Source of the DNA: CAJXJP01 sp964022365
GTDB lineage: Bacteria > Patescibacteriota > Gracilibacteria > BD1-5 > UBA6164
DNA length: 64,000 nucleotides
Direction: 5' to 3'
Assembly: GCA_964022365.1 (NCBI GenBank)
Contig: CAXHZN010000003.1
Coordinates: forward strand, 1 to 64,000
Position numbers and translations under genes: made by a program. A model generated the notes under the pieces. That model made no database searches and was not told the DNA's origin. It saw only the letters and a program-made list of their open reading frames with translations. This document shows, piece after piece, positions 50,813 through 62,762 of this stretch (its first letter is position 1; each line of letters opens with the position of its first letter).

Positions 50813-51466
50813 TTAGTGAAGGTTATTTTTTTTCCATTTTTCAATTTCGCTGTGATTTCCTGAAGTTAAAACATCTGGAACTTTTCTCCCACGAAACTCT
50901 TTAGGTCGAGTATATACAGGATATTCCTTTTGTCTACCTAACTTTTGAGAAAAACTTTCTTCTTCTAAAGATTCAGGATTTCAAAGTACTCAAGGAATAT
51001 GTCTCACAAACGCATCTATAAAGACCATTGCAGAGAGTTCTCAGCTCGATAAAACGTATTCTCCTATACAGATTTCATCGGTAACATATTCATCTCTTAT
51101 ACGTTGATCTATTCATTCATAATGTCCACAAATAATTATTATTTCGCTATCAAAATTTTCTACAAAATTTTCTACAGACTCTTGATCTAATAATTTTCCT
51201 GATGGAGTCATATAAATAACTGGAATATCTTTATGTGTTTTTTCAATAATAAAATCTAAAGCTTTTGCAAGTGGTTCAGGAGAAATTACTTGTCCATGCA
51301 TCCCATAGGCTTTATCATCGATATGTTTAAATTTTTTGTCTGAAAAATCATTTATTTTATAAAATTCTGCTTCAAACAATCATTTTTTTATAGCATTTCA
51401 TAAAATACTCGAAGAAAAATATGAATCAAATGCTTCAGGAAAAATAGTAAGAATATGAAATTTCAT
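50813..51466 (-). CDS. trmD: tRNA (guanine-N1)-methyltransferase TrmD
   Basis: A 217-residue trefoil-knot SPOUT enzyme methylating G37. It shows MKFHILTIFPEAF, IICGHYEGIDQRI and IGEYVLSSGELSAMV followed by HIPGVLGNPES. The start overlaps the gmk stop by one base (TAATG), so translation is coupled. The usual rpsP-rimM-rplS neighbours are absent. Confidence 0.96.
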
Positions 51467-52047
51467 TATATTTTTTTAGAAATTATTTCGTATACATCTT
51501 TTAAAACTTGATTTGGATTTCTATCTGCATCAATTACATGGTCAGCTAGGTTTTTTAAATTAATCTCTTTTTGTGCGCTTTGGATTCTATTTTCAAAATC
51601 TTTTCCAGTCGTATCGTCTCATCTTTTTTTCATTCTTTGTTTAATTTTTTCGATTGGCAAATCAAGAAAAATATAGGTATAATCTTGTCTAATAGTTGGA
51701 TGAGAATACATCAGTTTTGGAAGTGCGAGCATATCCATTTCTGTGAGAATAATTTTTCATTTTTCAATCCCATTTTCTATTACATCTGCCATTCTTGTTC
51801 CATAATAATTTTGATTGTGTACAAAATTATATTCTAAGAATTCATTATTTTCAATCGCTTGTTGAAATTGCGCTACTGATAATTTATGATAATCAATTCC
51901 TTGAGTTTCTCAGGCTCTGAAATCTCTTGTTTTACATGAAATTGATAATTCTAAATTTGGAATATTTTTTTCTAATAATTGTTTGATTAATGTTCATTTC
52001 CCTGCTCCTGCTACTCAAGAAATAAAAAATATGTGTCCTTTTTTCAT
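51466..52047 (-). CDS. gmk: Guanylate kinase
   Basis: A 193-residue enzyme phosphorylating GMP. The P-loop ISGVAGAGKGTL (10-21) contains two TGA glycines, and SCKTRDFRAGETQGIDYH is the GMP-binding block. It begins the gmk-trmD-zinc-ribbon operon. Confidence 0.95.
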
Positions 52048-52172
52048 TTTTGTTTTTATATAAATAATTATTTGTTTGATAGAGTATAGCAAAAGTCGAA
52101 AAAATCAATCTTGTATTTACTTTTTATATAAATCTTATACTATAAAACCAATACTATCATAATTGTAAATAC

Positions 52173-53219
52173 ATGATAAACTTTTTCAAAAATTATTTTT
52201 CAACTATGAGTTTTATATCATTTTGATATTTTTATTACTCAAATATAACATATTTTCAAAATGAGTTATTTAGGAAATTTTATATTCCTGATACACAAAT
52301 AGTTATTGATTCTCAAAATATATTTTTATGATTAATTATATTTTATTCTATTGTTTTAATTCCCTATTATTATTTTTATAATCAAAAATCTAAAGCAAGA
52401 ATAGTAATAAATTATGGAATAGAAAAATTTACACTAAAGTCTCTTAAAAAAATTAGTCCAACTGAAAAAACAGCTATTCTTTCATGGGTTCTAAAATTAT
52501 TTTTTGCTCCTCTAATGATAATTTGGTTCATGGACCATATCCATAAACTCTGAGTAAATATATATTTATCATATTTAGATTTTGATAATTTATCTCAAAA
52601 TTTATTTTTGTTTTTCAATAAATATTTATTTATGATATGTTTTTCAACCATATTATTTATTGATGTTTTATTTTTTACACTTTGATATTTATTTGAAACA
52701 CCTTTTTTTAAAAATACTATAAAAAGTGTCCAACCAACTTTAATTTGATGGGCTGTTGCATTAATATGTTATCCTCCATTTAATAATTCCATAAATGACT
52801 TTATAAATTGGTATTCACAAAATTTTCCACAATTTGAAAATATTTATATTCACTTATTTTTAAATATATCTATATTAATTTTAATGTGAATTTATTCATG
52901 GGCTTCTTTGTCACTATGATTAAAAGCAAGTAATCTCACCAACCGTTGAATTATATCTAAATGACCTTATAAATATATTCGTCATCCTGCATATATAACT
53001 AAAAATTTAGCTTGGTGGATTGGTTGATTACCATTTATAATAGCTGCATTTTGAGAAAATAACTTCAAACAAATATTTTTTATAGTATTATCTTTAAGTG
53101 TTTGGACTCTCATTTATTACCTGAGAGCAAAAACAGAAGAAAACCATTTATTGGAAGATGATGATTATAAAAAATATATAAAAAAAGTGAAATATAAATT
53201 TATTCCTAAAATTTGGTAA
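52173..53219 (+). CDS. ICMT/phospholipid-methyltransferase-like membrane enzyme
   Basis: A 348-residue protein with about eight membrane helices. The C-terminal third carries the SAM-binding signature of isoprenylcysteine/phospholipid methyltransferases: SKGPYKYIRHPAYITKNL and TEENHLLEDDDYKKYIKKV followed by IPKIW. The N-terminal helices are unlike typical ICMT. The substrate is unknown; a lipid is likely. Confidence 0.83.
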
Positions 53220-53221
53220 AC

Positions 53222-53259
53222 AAAAAAAAATCGAGAAAAATATTTTTCTCGATTTTTTT
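53222..53259. terminator. Bidirectional terminator
   Basis: AAAAAAATCGAGAAAAATA and its complement, between the convergent methyltransferase and surface protein genes. Confidence 0.87.
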
Positions 53260-56248
53260 ATTTTGCAGTTTTTTGAGCTTCTAAGTAATCTCAAATAAAT
53301 TTTGAAGTAAGAGGTGCTGGTTTTCTAAACACACTCGAACCAAAACTTACAATCGTACCTACATCAATTACTCAATTATTATCTTTTATATATGTTCTTT
53401 TTTCCAGTAATTTATTCATTTTACCGTAAACTGATCAATTGATAATTATTTGTTTATCAGTAGATTCATATTCTCAAGTAATGTAACCATCTGGAACAAT
53501 ATATGTTCAAACAATTGAATTTACTCAATTAGCAATAGTTAAATTTCATGATTTTATAATTATTCATAAATTTCAACTATAGTTGATATTAGAAGTAATA
53601 TATCCATTTCATTCAATAATATAAGTTTTAGAGACACCATTATTGTTACTATTGTCTATAGGATTTTTAGTAAAATCCAAATTAGAAATATTTACATTTC
53701 ATTTATAGTAATATACATTTTCTAAACCGTTATAATTTTTCCAATTATTTGGGTCATATGTGAAATCTAACTTTGAAATATCAGTATTAAATTCTCATTT
53801 ATCTTTGTTAACGTCGGTAGTATCAGACGTAGTAATAACTCAACTTGATAAATCTCAAACAGAAGTACCTGTAATATTATTATCTCAGGTAACTACTCAA
53901 TTATTCCCTAATGAATTATCAGAAATATCATTTGTATCTCATACATATGCAGTTCAACCTCAAGTTGTAACTACTGTAGGTTTTTTAACAGTTATATTTA
54001 CCGGTTCAGCAAAATAGGTATTTTCATATAGTGTACCTGCAAATTTCATAGTAGTATTAACCGTAACTTTTTTTGATTTTCATGGAAAATCTAATTTTGT
54101 TATATACTCAGGATATCAAGGATAATAATATTTGTCTCATGGTGACAAGGTTCTTCAAAATTGTTTACAATTGGTTTTTTTATTTAAGGCATTATTCCAA
54201 TCTCAAATTGCAACTGAACAAATCTCAGCACTTAAATAATATTCATTGGTAGATGTATTTTGTACATAAGGTTTAATGTTATGAGTTTTATATGGATTCA
54301 TTCCTCATCCGACTATAACATTTTTTCCTGGACCAAAAACCATAGAATTACTTTGTGGAAAAGTAGTGATTTCTAGTTTACAATCAGCCGTACACCAAGG
54401 TTCATTATTATCACATTGTTCCATAAAAGGAACATCATTAGGCCTTTGAAGTATTCCATCTCAACAATAAGTTTGAGATCATCATGAAGATGATGAACTT
54501 CAACCTCATGAACTTGAACTTGAACTTGAACTTGAACTCGAACTTGAACTCGAACTTGAACTTGAACTTGAACTTGAACTCGAACTTGAACTTGAACTTG
54601 AACTTGAACTTGAACTTGAACTTGAACTTGATGTAGATGTACTTGTAGAAGAATCTCACTCATCAACATTTATTCAAGCTCTACAACCTCATGAAGTAAT
54701 TGTATCATTAATAGTACATTTAACAACATATGTTCACTTTGCAGTATAGTTACAGTTTCAAGTTAAATTTTCTGATCAATCATTTTCACCAGTTCAGTTT
54801 AACTTAGTACCATTTCAACAATCAATTTCATATTTTAATACATTTGTTGCTTTACAGGTAACTCATGTAGAAAATGGAGCTGTTCATGAACTATTTGATA
54901 CTGTTAGAGAATCACAAGTAGAAACAGGAGTAACAACTCAATCATCTAAAATAATTTGAGTACTATCTGAATCTTTTACTTCATTTCCACTTACTTTTCC
55001 ATTTGCTTTTACACTAATTGTATTTGTAAAATCTTCACTAACATTTGGATGTTCACAAGTATAAGTATGAGCATTTGCATCTCATCTTTTTAATTCACTT
55101 AATTGTATTTCACAACTTCCTGTCATAGGATCAAGTGTACTCAAATTAATTAAGTCATCCGAACCTATATTTGTAATTTTTATTTTAAAAATTGCTTTTT
55201 TTCATTCAGAAACTTTTTGAGAATCATTTCCTTGTACCTTATCTAAATCACCTGGATTAGCATCAATTTTATCAATTTTAATCGCTGATGGAATCGTAGA
55301 AGTATCAATAATTACTTTTGTATCATCTTGAGAATCAACTCAATCATTACTTGTAATTCAAATACCATATACTGTCGCAGTATTCGTAAAATCTTCTAAA
55401 ACATTATTTTTTGAACATGTGATTTGAAATGATTCATTTATTTCTAAAATATCATTTTTATTTCCATATTTTTTCATGTCAATATTTCCAGCACATGAAG
55501 AAGATTTTGGATCTTCTATTCTGATATTTTTTAAATCTTCATTCCCGTTATTTTTTACCGTAAGTAAAAAAGTAGCAGTAGAATTATAGTTGATAGTTTG
55601 AGTATCGTTTCCAATACTACCATCTTTATCAGATTGATTATTATCAGTTTTGATAAGATTAATTTTCGGTGTGAGGTTTATAGCCTTACATTCTTGTGAA
55701 CAACCTCAATTTCCCCAACCTAATTGAGTCATATCATTTGGATCACATTGTTCATAACCTGAATCTTTTTCTCCATCTCAACACCATGTAATTTCATAGT
55801 ATGCACATTCTTTATGTTTAGATGGTCAAACATAAGTTGATCAACTTTTTTTATAATATTCTACATCATAAGTAATCAGTAAGTTATCTTTTTTTCTTAC
55901 AGGTGGATGATAATTTATTTCATAATCACTTCCTTTAAAATCTATGATTTCAATAGATTGTTTCGGATTAACATGATAATTAACGTTTTTAATATCATTT
56001 GTCCATTTAAAAGTAGGCTCTGATTTTGAACCATTATAATCATATTTTGGTGAAAAAACTGCATTAAAGCTTGATAAAGCAATTTGATTTGAACGTTCAT
56101 TATTCGTAAAAGTGTCACTAAAGCTATATTTATGCCCATACCTAATCTTATTATATTCTGTATAATCACAACTAGAAGCATAAGAAGCATTTGCACCAAA
56201 TAGTGATGCAAATGCTAAAATGAATAATGTGAAGGCTATTTTTTTCAT
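53258..56248 (-). CDS. Large secreted Cys-rich surface protein with poly-Ser linker
   Basis: A 996-residue secreted protein with a signal peptide (MKKIAFTLFILAFASLFGANASYA). The first half has two DUF11-like beta domains (DFTNTATV, DFTNTISV endings) and a PKD-like domain. Two DUF4215-type cysteine modules (CGDGEKDSGYEQCDPND... and CGDGILQRPNDVPFMEQCD) flank a linker of about 40 serines encoded by a hexanucleotide repeat. The C-terminal part suggests a beta-helix (NYSGNLGIIIKSGNLTIANG then NGSVYGKM). No LPxTG or anchor helix is seen. ATG at 56248 is preferred over 56266. Likely an adhesin or stalk protein. Confidence 0.85.
54509..54628. repeat. Hexanucleotide tandem repeat (20 units)
   Basis: Twenty units of TGAACT on the plus strand, three of them CGAACT (units 5, 7 and 12). 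In the coding direction each unit is AGTTCA or AGTTCG, two serines. Copy changes stay in frame and would alter the linker length. Confidence 0.95.
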
Positions 56249-56250
56249 AA

Positions 56251-56430
56251 TTATTGTGTAAATCAATTAGAATATGATTGTTTTTCTACTCAAGGAGTAG
56301 TTATTAGTCAATCTTCGTTTGCTGTTCAAATTTCTTGCGTACCAATATTTTCAATATCATCTTGCTTTCAACAAGATGTTAACAAAATTATTATAAATGA
56401 GTACATGAATATTGTCAATAGTTTTTTCAT
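56251..56430 (-). CDS. Small lipoprotein, 59 aa
   Basis: The peptide MKKLLTIFMYSFIIILLTSC has a lipobox LTSC, with lipidation expected at C20. The mature part is about 40 residues, acidic, with five TGA glycines. It lies 2 bases before the 996-residue gene and 9 bases after the large upstream gene, so it is in one operon. It is not detectable with the standard code. Function unknown; it may tether the surface proteins. Confidence 0.75.
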
Positions 56431-56439
56431 AAGTATTGA

Positions 56440-59400
56440 TTATTTATTTTTATAGGTTTCATTTGTCATAATATTTCACATTCATACTTTAGAGTGTGAA
56501 CTTGTTCCTGGATAATTTTTTGGAGTAACTACCTTTGGTGTTTCTCATGTATCAGGAGTTGTAGTGTCTGGATTTGTTGGATCAAATCAAGTATCTCCAC
56601 TTGATGTATCAGTTCCACCATCAGTAGTTTCTCAATTTCCATCAACCTCTCAACCATCTGTATGTTCTGGATCTGTATCTCAGTCTCATTCACTGAGTTC
56701 TCATTTTTTATCATCTTGAGTTTCAGTTCCGTATAGTGACCAAGTTTTTAATTCGTTAATTGCTTGGAACGCTTTTACTTCCGTTTTTCATAAATCCGCA
56801 GAATTAAGTGTTTTTTGAGTTGTTACAGAACTTCCATCTAGTATTGGTAATATTCTGTCATCAAAACCATCTGGATCTTTATAAAAATATAAAGTTACTT
56901 TTCCTTGTTCAATGAGTTGAGCAAGTTCTGGGTTGGTATTTGCAATAGTTTTCGCAAAAGCTATTGTATCATTTTTATCAGAAATTTCAATCATAAGCAT
57001 ATCACCATTTTTATCAGCAATTGCGTCTAAATTTCCATGTAATACATCAATACCTGAAACTGTATGTTTCCCTTCAACATGGAGTGTTGAAATAGCATCA
57101 AATCAAGTACCATGTACATTTGTAGAAGATAAGTTATCCATTTGTGATAACTCTATATAATATTGATTTGCATATTTTGAAGCATCAAAACCAAAATTTG
57201 TATTAAATGCTTCTCTTCTTTGTTTATCAATAGAAATAACCTCTTCTACTGATTTTGCATTTGTAATATCACTTCATTCTCTCATCCAAGAAGCTACTTT
57301 TGATATAATTGCTAATTTTTGTTCATCAGTCGCATTTTTATTAGATTCAATAAAATCAGTAAAGTTTATTTCTCTTAAAGCCTTCGGATTATCTGATAAA
57401 TCTACTAAGCCATTCCATCTATCTTCAAGAGTGTGAGAATTTGAAGTAGGTGTTAATACAGCTAGAGATCATTCATTCCAACGAGTTTTTTCTGAAAAAC
57501 CTTTTCTGAATTCAAATAAATCTGCATCTAATTTTTCCATTTTTTCAATAGTAGCATAATTTTTTTCTTCTGAAATTTCAGTTGAAGAATATTCAAAAGA
57601 TTTAATAGTATCTACTTCTTCCCAAGTTTGAGATTTCATTTCTCCATGAACACCTAAAACTGGTAAATAATTTTCTTTTAAAATAAACCCTAGTGAAACA
57701 CCTGTTACATTCACATATGCTGAGTCTCTAAATAATTCTCTTTGATAATTATTGATAATACCTTGTTTCAGCATATCTTTAGCTACTTGAGTATCTCCAG
57801 ATGCGTTTTGTAGAGCTTTTAATCTATCGTATGCATATTTATTTTCTTCTGGAAGATTTAATTCTTCAAACGATGACGATTCTAAAACTTTATCAATCAT
57901 AACTGACATTTGTTCAGCCATTTTTTCAATTCACTCAGCTGTATCTTCATCCATTTTTTCTACTTGTACTCAAGCTACTGGAGCTATAGATAATGCTCCT
58001 GCAACATTTACATTATATCCTGTTTCTTGAGACGTTCTTTGGAATAAATTTTGTAGTTCTCCTATATTTGCTTCATTAATTTTGTATGTAGCTGCAACAT
58101 ATGGATAAAAATTAACTAAACCAGCTGATGTCTTTAGTCTTCCATCATCACTTACATACACTTCTTTTCCTAATTGTATACCAAATACACCATTTATCAT
58201 ACCAACAGAAGCAGTATCAAGAATACTATTTGTAAGCTCTTCTACATTAAATGTAGCAGCAGCACCATTATATTCACCGATTGATCCTGATAGGTGTTGT
58301 AAATAAATATCTTTTGTTTGTTCTACAACTTTTTTTTGTAACTCTTGAGATAATTCAGGATATTTTTCTTGAATTTCTTGTAATTTTGCATTTTGTCTAA
58401 TAGATTCATCTGCTTGATCAGCAATTGCTTGGAGAGAACTGTTAAGTTTTTCTCTTGCTTGAGGATCTTGAATCATTAAATTTGGAGAGATTACATATTC
58501 ACTATGAATAACTCTCGATAATTGTGTTTTAAAATTTTCTCTTGCTGAATAATAATTATTTTCAAACTCTGCATTAAATTGATCTAAATTTTCATATCCA
58601 AGATTTTTTAATACATTTTCAAAACCTTGTTCATTTTCTACTGCATCAAACATTTCTTTTTCTTGAGTGTAAAATGAAGATTCAGAATCAAGTAAACCAT
58701 CTGCATTATAATCAAAAATAATTTTTAATTTTTCATTATAATCATCAACATTTTTTAATCATTCTTGTGTTCTTGCAACACCATCAATAGTACCAATAAC
58801 ACCAAGCGCTTCTACTGTACCTAAAAATCCTCATTTAACTTTATATCAAGCATCTTCTAAAACACTAACTCAATCAGAATAATTTCTAAAACCTAATGTA
58901 TTTTTAAAAGTATAAGTTGATAAATTATCTGTTTTAAGTGCAGTTCTTAGATTTTGAGCTAATTCTGCTGCATTTCATTTAGATAATAAATCATTTAAAG
59001 TTCCTTGATGAACTTCTTCTAAAATTTCATTTTTTGATAATTTTCCAAATTCGATTCCCGCAAATTCTTCTGATGAAGTTTTTACTCATTTTTCGAGAGT
59101 TTGGTAATTTTCAGTTTTTTTAATTTTATCAGAATTTTCTATAGATTTTACATTTTTTTCTAACTCTACTTTAGAAGCTTCTAAGTTTTTAGTAATTTGA
59201 TTTTCAATTAATATTCATAAAGCATCAACAGTAGTTTTATCTAAATTACCTGTTGTTTGGATTCATAAATCAGACTGTAATGATTCCATAGCTTTTGAAT
59301 ATGTAGATCATAAACCTCCATCTACTGCAGCCTCTCCAGTTATATATAAATCTTGGCTTTTTGAATAATATGAAATATCATATCATAGTGTCTGTAAAAG

Positions 59401-59943
59401 TTTTTGTGCATCTTTTCTCTCAAATTGAGGTGAAGTTTTATCAGTTATTGAATTCATCATAGATAAATTTGATAAATCTCATTGTGGCATTTGAGATAAT
59501 TTTTGAGTAATTTTCACTTGTTTTGATAATTCTTCTCTCGCTTCTTGAGAAGTAGATTTTACTGATTCTTGATTTGAAAATTTTTCTTCAATTTTTTGTT
59601 TAATTTCAGAAATTAAAATACCATTTTCTAATTCCATTGCATCAACATTAAAACCAAGATCAAGCAAAATAGTTGCAAGTTCATCTTTAATTTTATCTTG
59701 TGCATCAAAAACTGCATCAGCAGAATCTAAAACCCCATCTTCTAATGTATTAAAAGAATCAATTTTATCTTTCATTTCTTGTTTTAATTGTTCATTTTCT
59801 TGAGTATTTAGTTTTTCATTTGTAGAATCTACATGATTAGAACCATTTTCAAATCCAGTAATTAGCCCCATTGTCAAGCTAGACATAAAGTGTTTTACAA
59901 TGTGCAACATAATTTTATTTTTAATAAATATTTTTAAATACAT
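56440..59943 (-). CDS. Large protein with possible peptidoglycan-binding module, about 1160 aa
   Basis: A single table-25 frame of 1167 codons; an in-frame ATG at 59910 may be the true start. Residues about 30-150 are coiled-coil-like. The next region, LGSTYSKAMESLQSDLGIQT then TGNLDKTTVDAL, resembles a PG_binding_1 module. A long helical and beta middle follows, and the C-terminus is an acidic Thr/Asp/Gly-rich tail (TDGGTDTSSGDTGFDPTNP). No clear signal peptide is seen, although neighbours are exported. It opens the surface operon with its lipoprotein and Cys-rich partner. Confidence 0.72.
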
Positions 59944-60031
59944 AGTAATAATATCATATAGTAATATAAAAAAACAAATTTATATCTTGACAAAATTATT
60001 TTTTAGTTTATTTAAGATAAATATTAAAAAT

Positions 60032-60061
60032 AAAAAAACTCTTGCAAGCAAGAGTTTTTTT
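60032..60061 (-). terminator. Terminator of the LPETG gene
   Basis: AAAAAAACTCTTGC and GCAAGAGTTTTTTT around AA. Confidence 0.88.
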
Positions 60062-60073
60062 ATTTATGAATAA

Positions 60074-60751
60074 TTATGATTGTTTTCTAATTCTAGTTAT
60101 ACCAAAAGCTAAAAGCATAGCAAGAAAGGCTAACATAGCAACTTCAGCTGGACCTGTTTCTGGTAATTCTGTAGGTTTTTCAGGATCTACAGGTGTTTGA
60201 TTAGCAGAAGTGAATAATACACATTCATTATGTACTTCTTCTTCATCAGCAAGTGTATCATCAGCTAAGATTGGAGTCACGAGAGTTGGAAATACTAACA
60301 TACCAATATTAGAATCCGCAGGTGCTTCATTTTTTGATAAATTATAAGCATATCCTAATTTAGATTTTAACCAAGTTATTTTTTTACCTGCTTCGAGTAC
60401 ATACCCTCATTCTAAATCAGAATATAGATTATCAAACTCAGTTGTATATTCCCAGAAATCTTGTGAGCTTGGGTTTTGAGTCCATTCTACATTTGTAGGA
60501 TCTAAATTTATTAATCTTGGTTCTTCTTGAATTTCTTTAAACAGTAACATGTCATTTTCAGTGTTGTTCACCCATTCATCTGAAAGAAAATCAACATTAT
60601 CTCATTGAACTTTTTTACCACCGGTAAAACATTGATTACAAGAGCTAACATCAAATGCAGGATCAGTAGAACATTCAATTTCTTCAAATGCAAAAGTAGG
60701 AGTAATCATTACAAATGCTAAAAGCATAGCAAATAATTTTTTAAATTTCAT
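60074..60751 (-). CDS. LPETG-anchored surface protein
   Basis: A 225-residue protein with a signal peptide (MKFKKLFAMLLAFVMITPTF then AF) and a C-terminal sorting signal: TELPETGP, a hydrophobic helix and the basic end RIRKQS. A sortase would cleave LPET|G and attach it to the envelope. The middle (about 25-180) contains FTGGKKVQG and EDFWEYTT-like aromatic stretches without known family. The start at 60751 is chosen over 60808 because of the signal peptide. It has its own terminator before the surface operon. No sortase gene is in the window. Confidence 0.83.
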
Positions 60752-60798
60752 AGTACTAGAATAAAAAAATATAGTGTTTAAAACAATACCATAGTAAT

Positions 60799-60834
60799 AA
60801 AAAAGCACCTGAGTGTCAAAAACTCTGATGCTTT
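60799..60834 (-). terminator. yidC terminator
   Basis: AAAGCA..GAGT and ACTC..TGCTTT with a symmetric internal loop, followed by TTTTTT on the minus strand. Confidence 0.7.
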
Positions 60835-60840
60835 ATTGCT

Positions 60841-62007
60841 TTACTTTTTTAAAATTTTATTTACAACTAATTGTTGAAATATCATAAATGTAGTTGAAAC
60901 TCACCAATAAATACCTACTCATGCGATAAGAGTGAATGTAAATACAGCTACCATTGCTGGCATACCATAGAGCATAAATTTATTCATCATTTCTGGATCT
61001 GGCATCATTTGAGAATATCCTGATTGGTCTTTTTTCTTTTCTAAAACCATATTTTTTTCACCTGATTTTTTTCCAGCTAGAGATAATTTTACTTGGGTAA
61101 ATTGAATCAACGCAATACTTATTGCTAAAACAATACCAGTAATTCCTCCTGATTTTAGTAAATCAATTCCATAAAATATTCCATCAATTGATTCTACACT
61201 AAAATCAGATTGAAATGCATATAAGTGAAATAAATTTGAAGGATCTTTTACTGATAAAATAATATTATATATTACCAATAAAATAGGCATTTGAATAAGT
61301 AAAAATCCACATGATCCCATCGGATTTACTTTTTCAGTTTTATATAATTCCATCAATTTCATACCAATAACTTGTTGATTCCCTTTGTTATCTTCTTGAA
61401 TTTTTTTGATTTTTGGTTGAATCGCTTGTAATTTTTTTTGACTCACCATCATTTTATGTTGAGGATAAATCAACAGAATTCTAATAAGTACCGTAATACC
61501 AACAATAGCCCACCCAAGTGAGTGGTTAAATAATGCTATAAGAAATACCATTAAATTTAAAATTGGAGCATAAAATACAGCAATAAATAATTTTGAAATA
61601 GCTCCTCTATTTTCCGTTTGAAACGATGTAATATGTTCTTTTTCTGCAACATTAACTCTAAATGTATATTCACCTGCATCGTTAAAAATTTTAAAACTAT
61701 CTCTATAATTAATAGTTTCAGATTCGCTAGAAGCAATAGTGAGATCTTTACAATCAGAATTTAATTCAATATCTTCTCCAGTATGGTTGAGTGAAATATT
61801 TTCACAAGTATTTAATTCTATTGGATCAGCTGAATTATTTGTAATTTTTAAACCTACAGTAGCAGGAATAGAATAATCTTTTGCTGTTGTTTCAACTAAA
61901 ATATTTCCAGTTAATTCTTTTTCTTGTTGTTTTTCAGGACCAAAAAATAAATTAATGGTTAAAATTATTAATAAAGATATTAATAATATATCTAAAAATT
62001 TTTTCAT
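60841..62007 (-). CDS. yidC: Membrane insertase YidC/Oxa1
   Basis: A 388-residue insertase with an N-terminal helix, a periplasmic-like domain (about 35-125) and the Oxa1 core. The core has the conserved LGWAIVGITVLIRILLIYPQ with the functional Arg, MGSCGFLLIQMPILLVIYNI and a terminal Ala/Val-rich helix pair. Order rpmH-rnpA-yidC is conserved. It begins three bases after rnpA. Confidence 0.95.
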
Positions 62008-62009
62008 AT

Positions 62010-62369
62010 TTATTTTTTATTAAAAATTTTTCAAATTAAAAATTGTATGTCTTTTTCAAATGATTTTTGAGATTCATTATCACGAGCATTTAATTTTGTT
62101 TGCTTTTTTACTACAAATACAAAATCATAAAAACTTTCATTATTTTTTGTATTTATATATTCACTCATCAAGTCGTAATATTTTCTACGAAACGATGTTC
62201 TTTGCACATTGGTTATAACCGATTTTCATCAAATTACAATCGCAAATCTATTGTTTGTTAGTTTATTTTTTGTATAATTTAAAACTATTCCATAAGAAAA
62301 AAAAGGTTTTCCTCTTTGTAAAACCTTTTTTACCTCTCTTTGTTTTAATCTAAATTTTTTCGAGATCAC
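62010..62369 (-). CDS. rnpA: Ribonuclease P protein component
   Basis: A 119-residue protein that assists RNase P RNA in 5' tRNA processing. FRLKQREVKKVLQRGKPFFS and FAIVIGGKSV fit the family; the RNR motif region is degenerate (NVQRTSFRRKYYDLM). The start is taken as GTG at 62369 since no ATG precedes the conserved block. The adjacency to rpmH and yidC supports the call. A terminator-like hairpin lies within its first codons. Confidence 0.88.
62297..62331 (-). promoter_or_regulatory. Terminator-like hairpin inside the 5' part of rnpA
   Basis: On the minus strand AAAAAGGTTTT, a nine-base loop, AAAACCTTTTT and then a T run. It falls at codons 13-25 of rnpA, so it could attenuate transcription between rpmH and rnpA-yidC. 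Confidence 0.5.
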
Positions 62370-62420
62370 AATTATTTGTATTAAAAAACAAGAAAAAGTA
62401 ATGAGGTATACTCATTACTC

Positions 62421-62663
62421 TTATTTTCTTTTAATAAAGTTACCTTTTCCATCGAATGGAGTTTTTCTTGCTGTACCACCTGCAACAATATGCATTTTAG
62501 CTTTCCCATTGATTTCTTGATATCTTTTTGGGTAACTTACAGTAAGTTGATGTCTACCTTTTCTTCTTCTGTTTTTTAAAACATTTTTTCCACTAACAGT
62601 AGAACTTCTTTTAAGGAAACCATGAACTCTAAGTCTTTTTCTTTTCTTTAATTTTCCTAACAT
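62421..62663 (-). CDS. rpmH: Ribosomal protein bL34 with C-terminal extension
   Basis: The first 45 residues, MLGKLKKRKRLRVHGFLKRS and KNRRRKGRHQLTVS, are bL34. The protein continues for about 35 further residues (YPKRYQEINGKAKMHIVAGG...). Typical bL34 has 44-46 residues. It precedes rnpA and yidC, the classic order. Confidence 0.88.
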   Translation of the reverse strand: MLGKLKKRKRLRVHGFLKRSSTVSGKNVLKNRRRKGRHQLTVSYPKRYQEINGKAKMHIVAGGTARKTPFDGKGNFIKRK

Positions 62664-62762
62664 TGTCTAAAGAGATTATAATTAAATTACGGTTGTTTCT
62701 TGAAACCTAATATTTTTTGCTGACATATCGTATTGAGAAAATACAAAATGTCAAAGTTTTTT

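Noticed and set aside
54509..54628. Possible CRISPR-like array
   Set aside because: The units are six bases, contiguous and coding; there are no spacers and no cas genes.
54373..54669. ORFs encoding QVQVQV and FKFKFK repeat peptides
   Set aside because: They are the two alternative frames of the hexanucleotide repeat; the third frame encodes the Ser linker within a continuous 996-residue gene.
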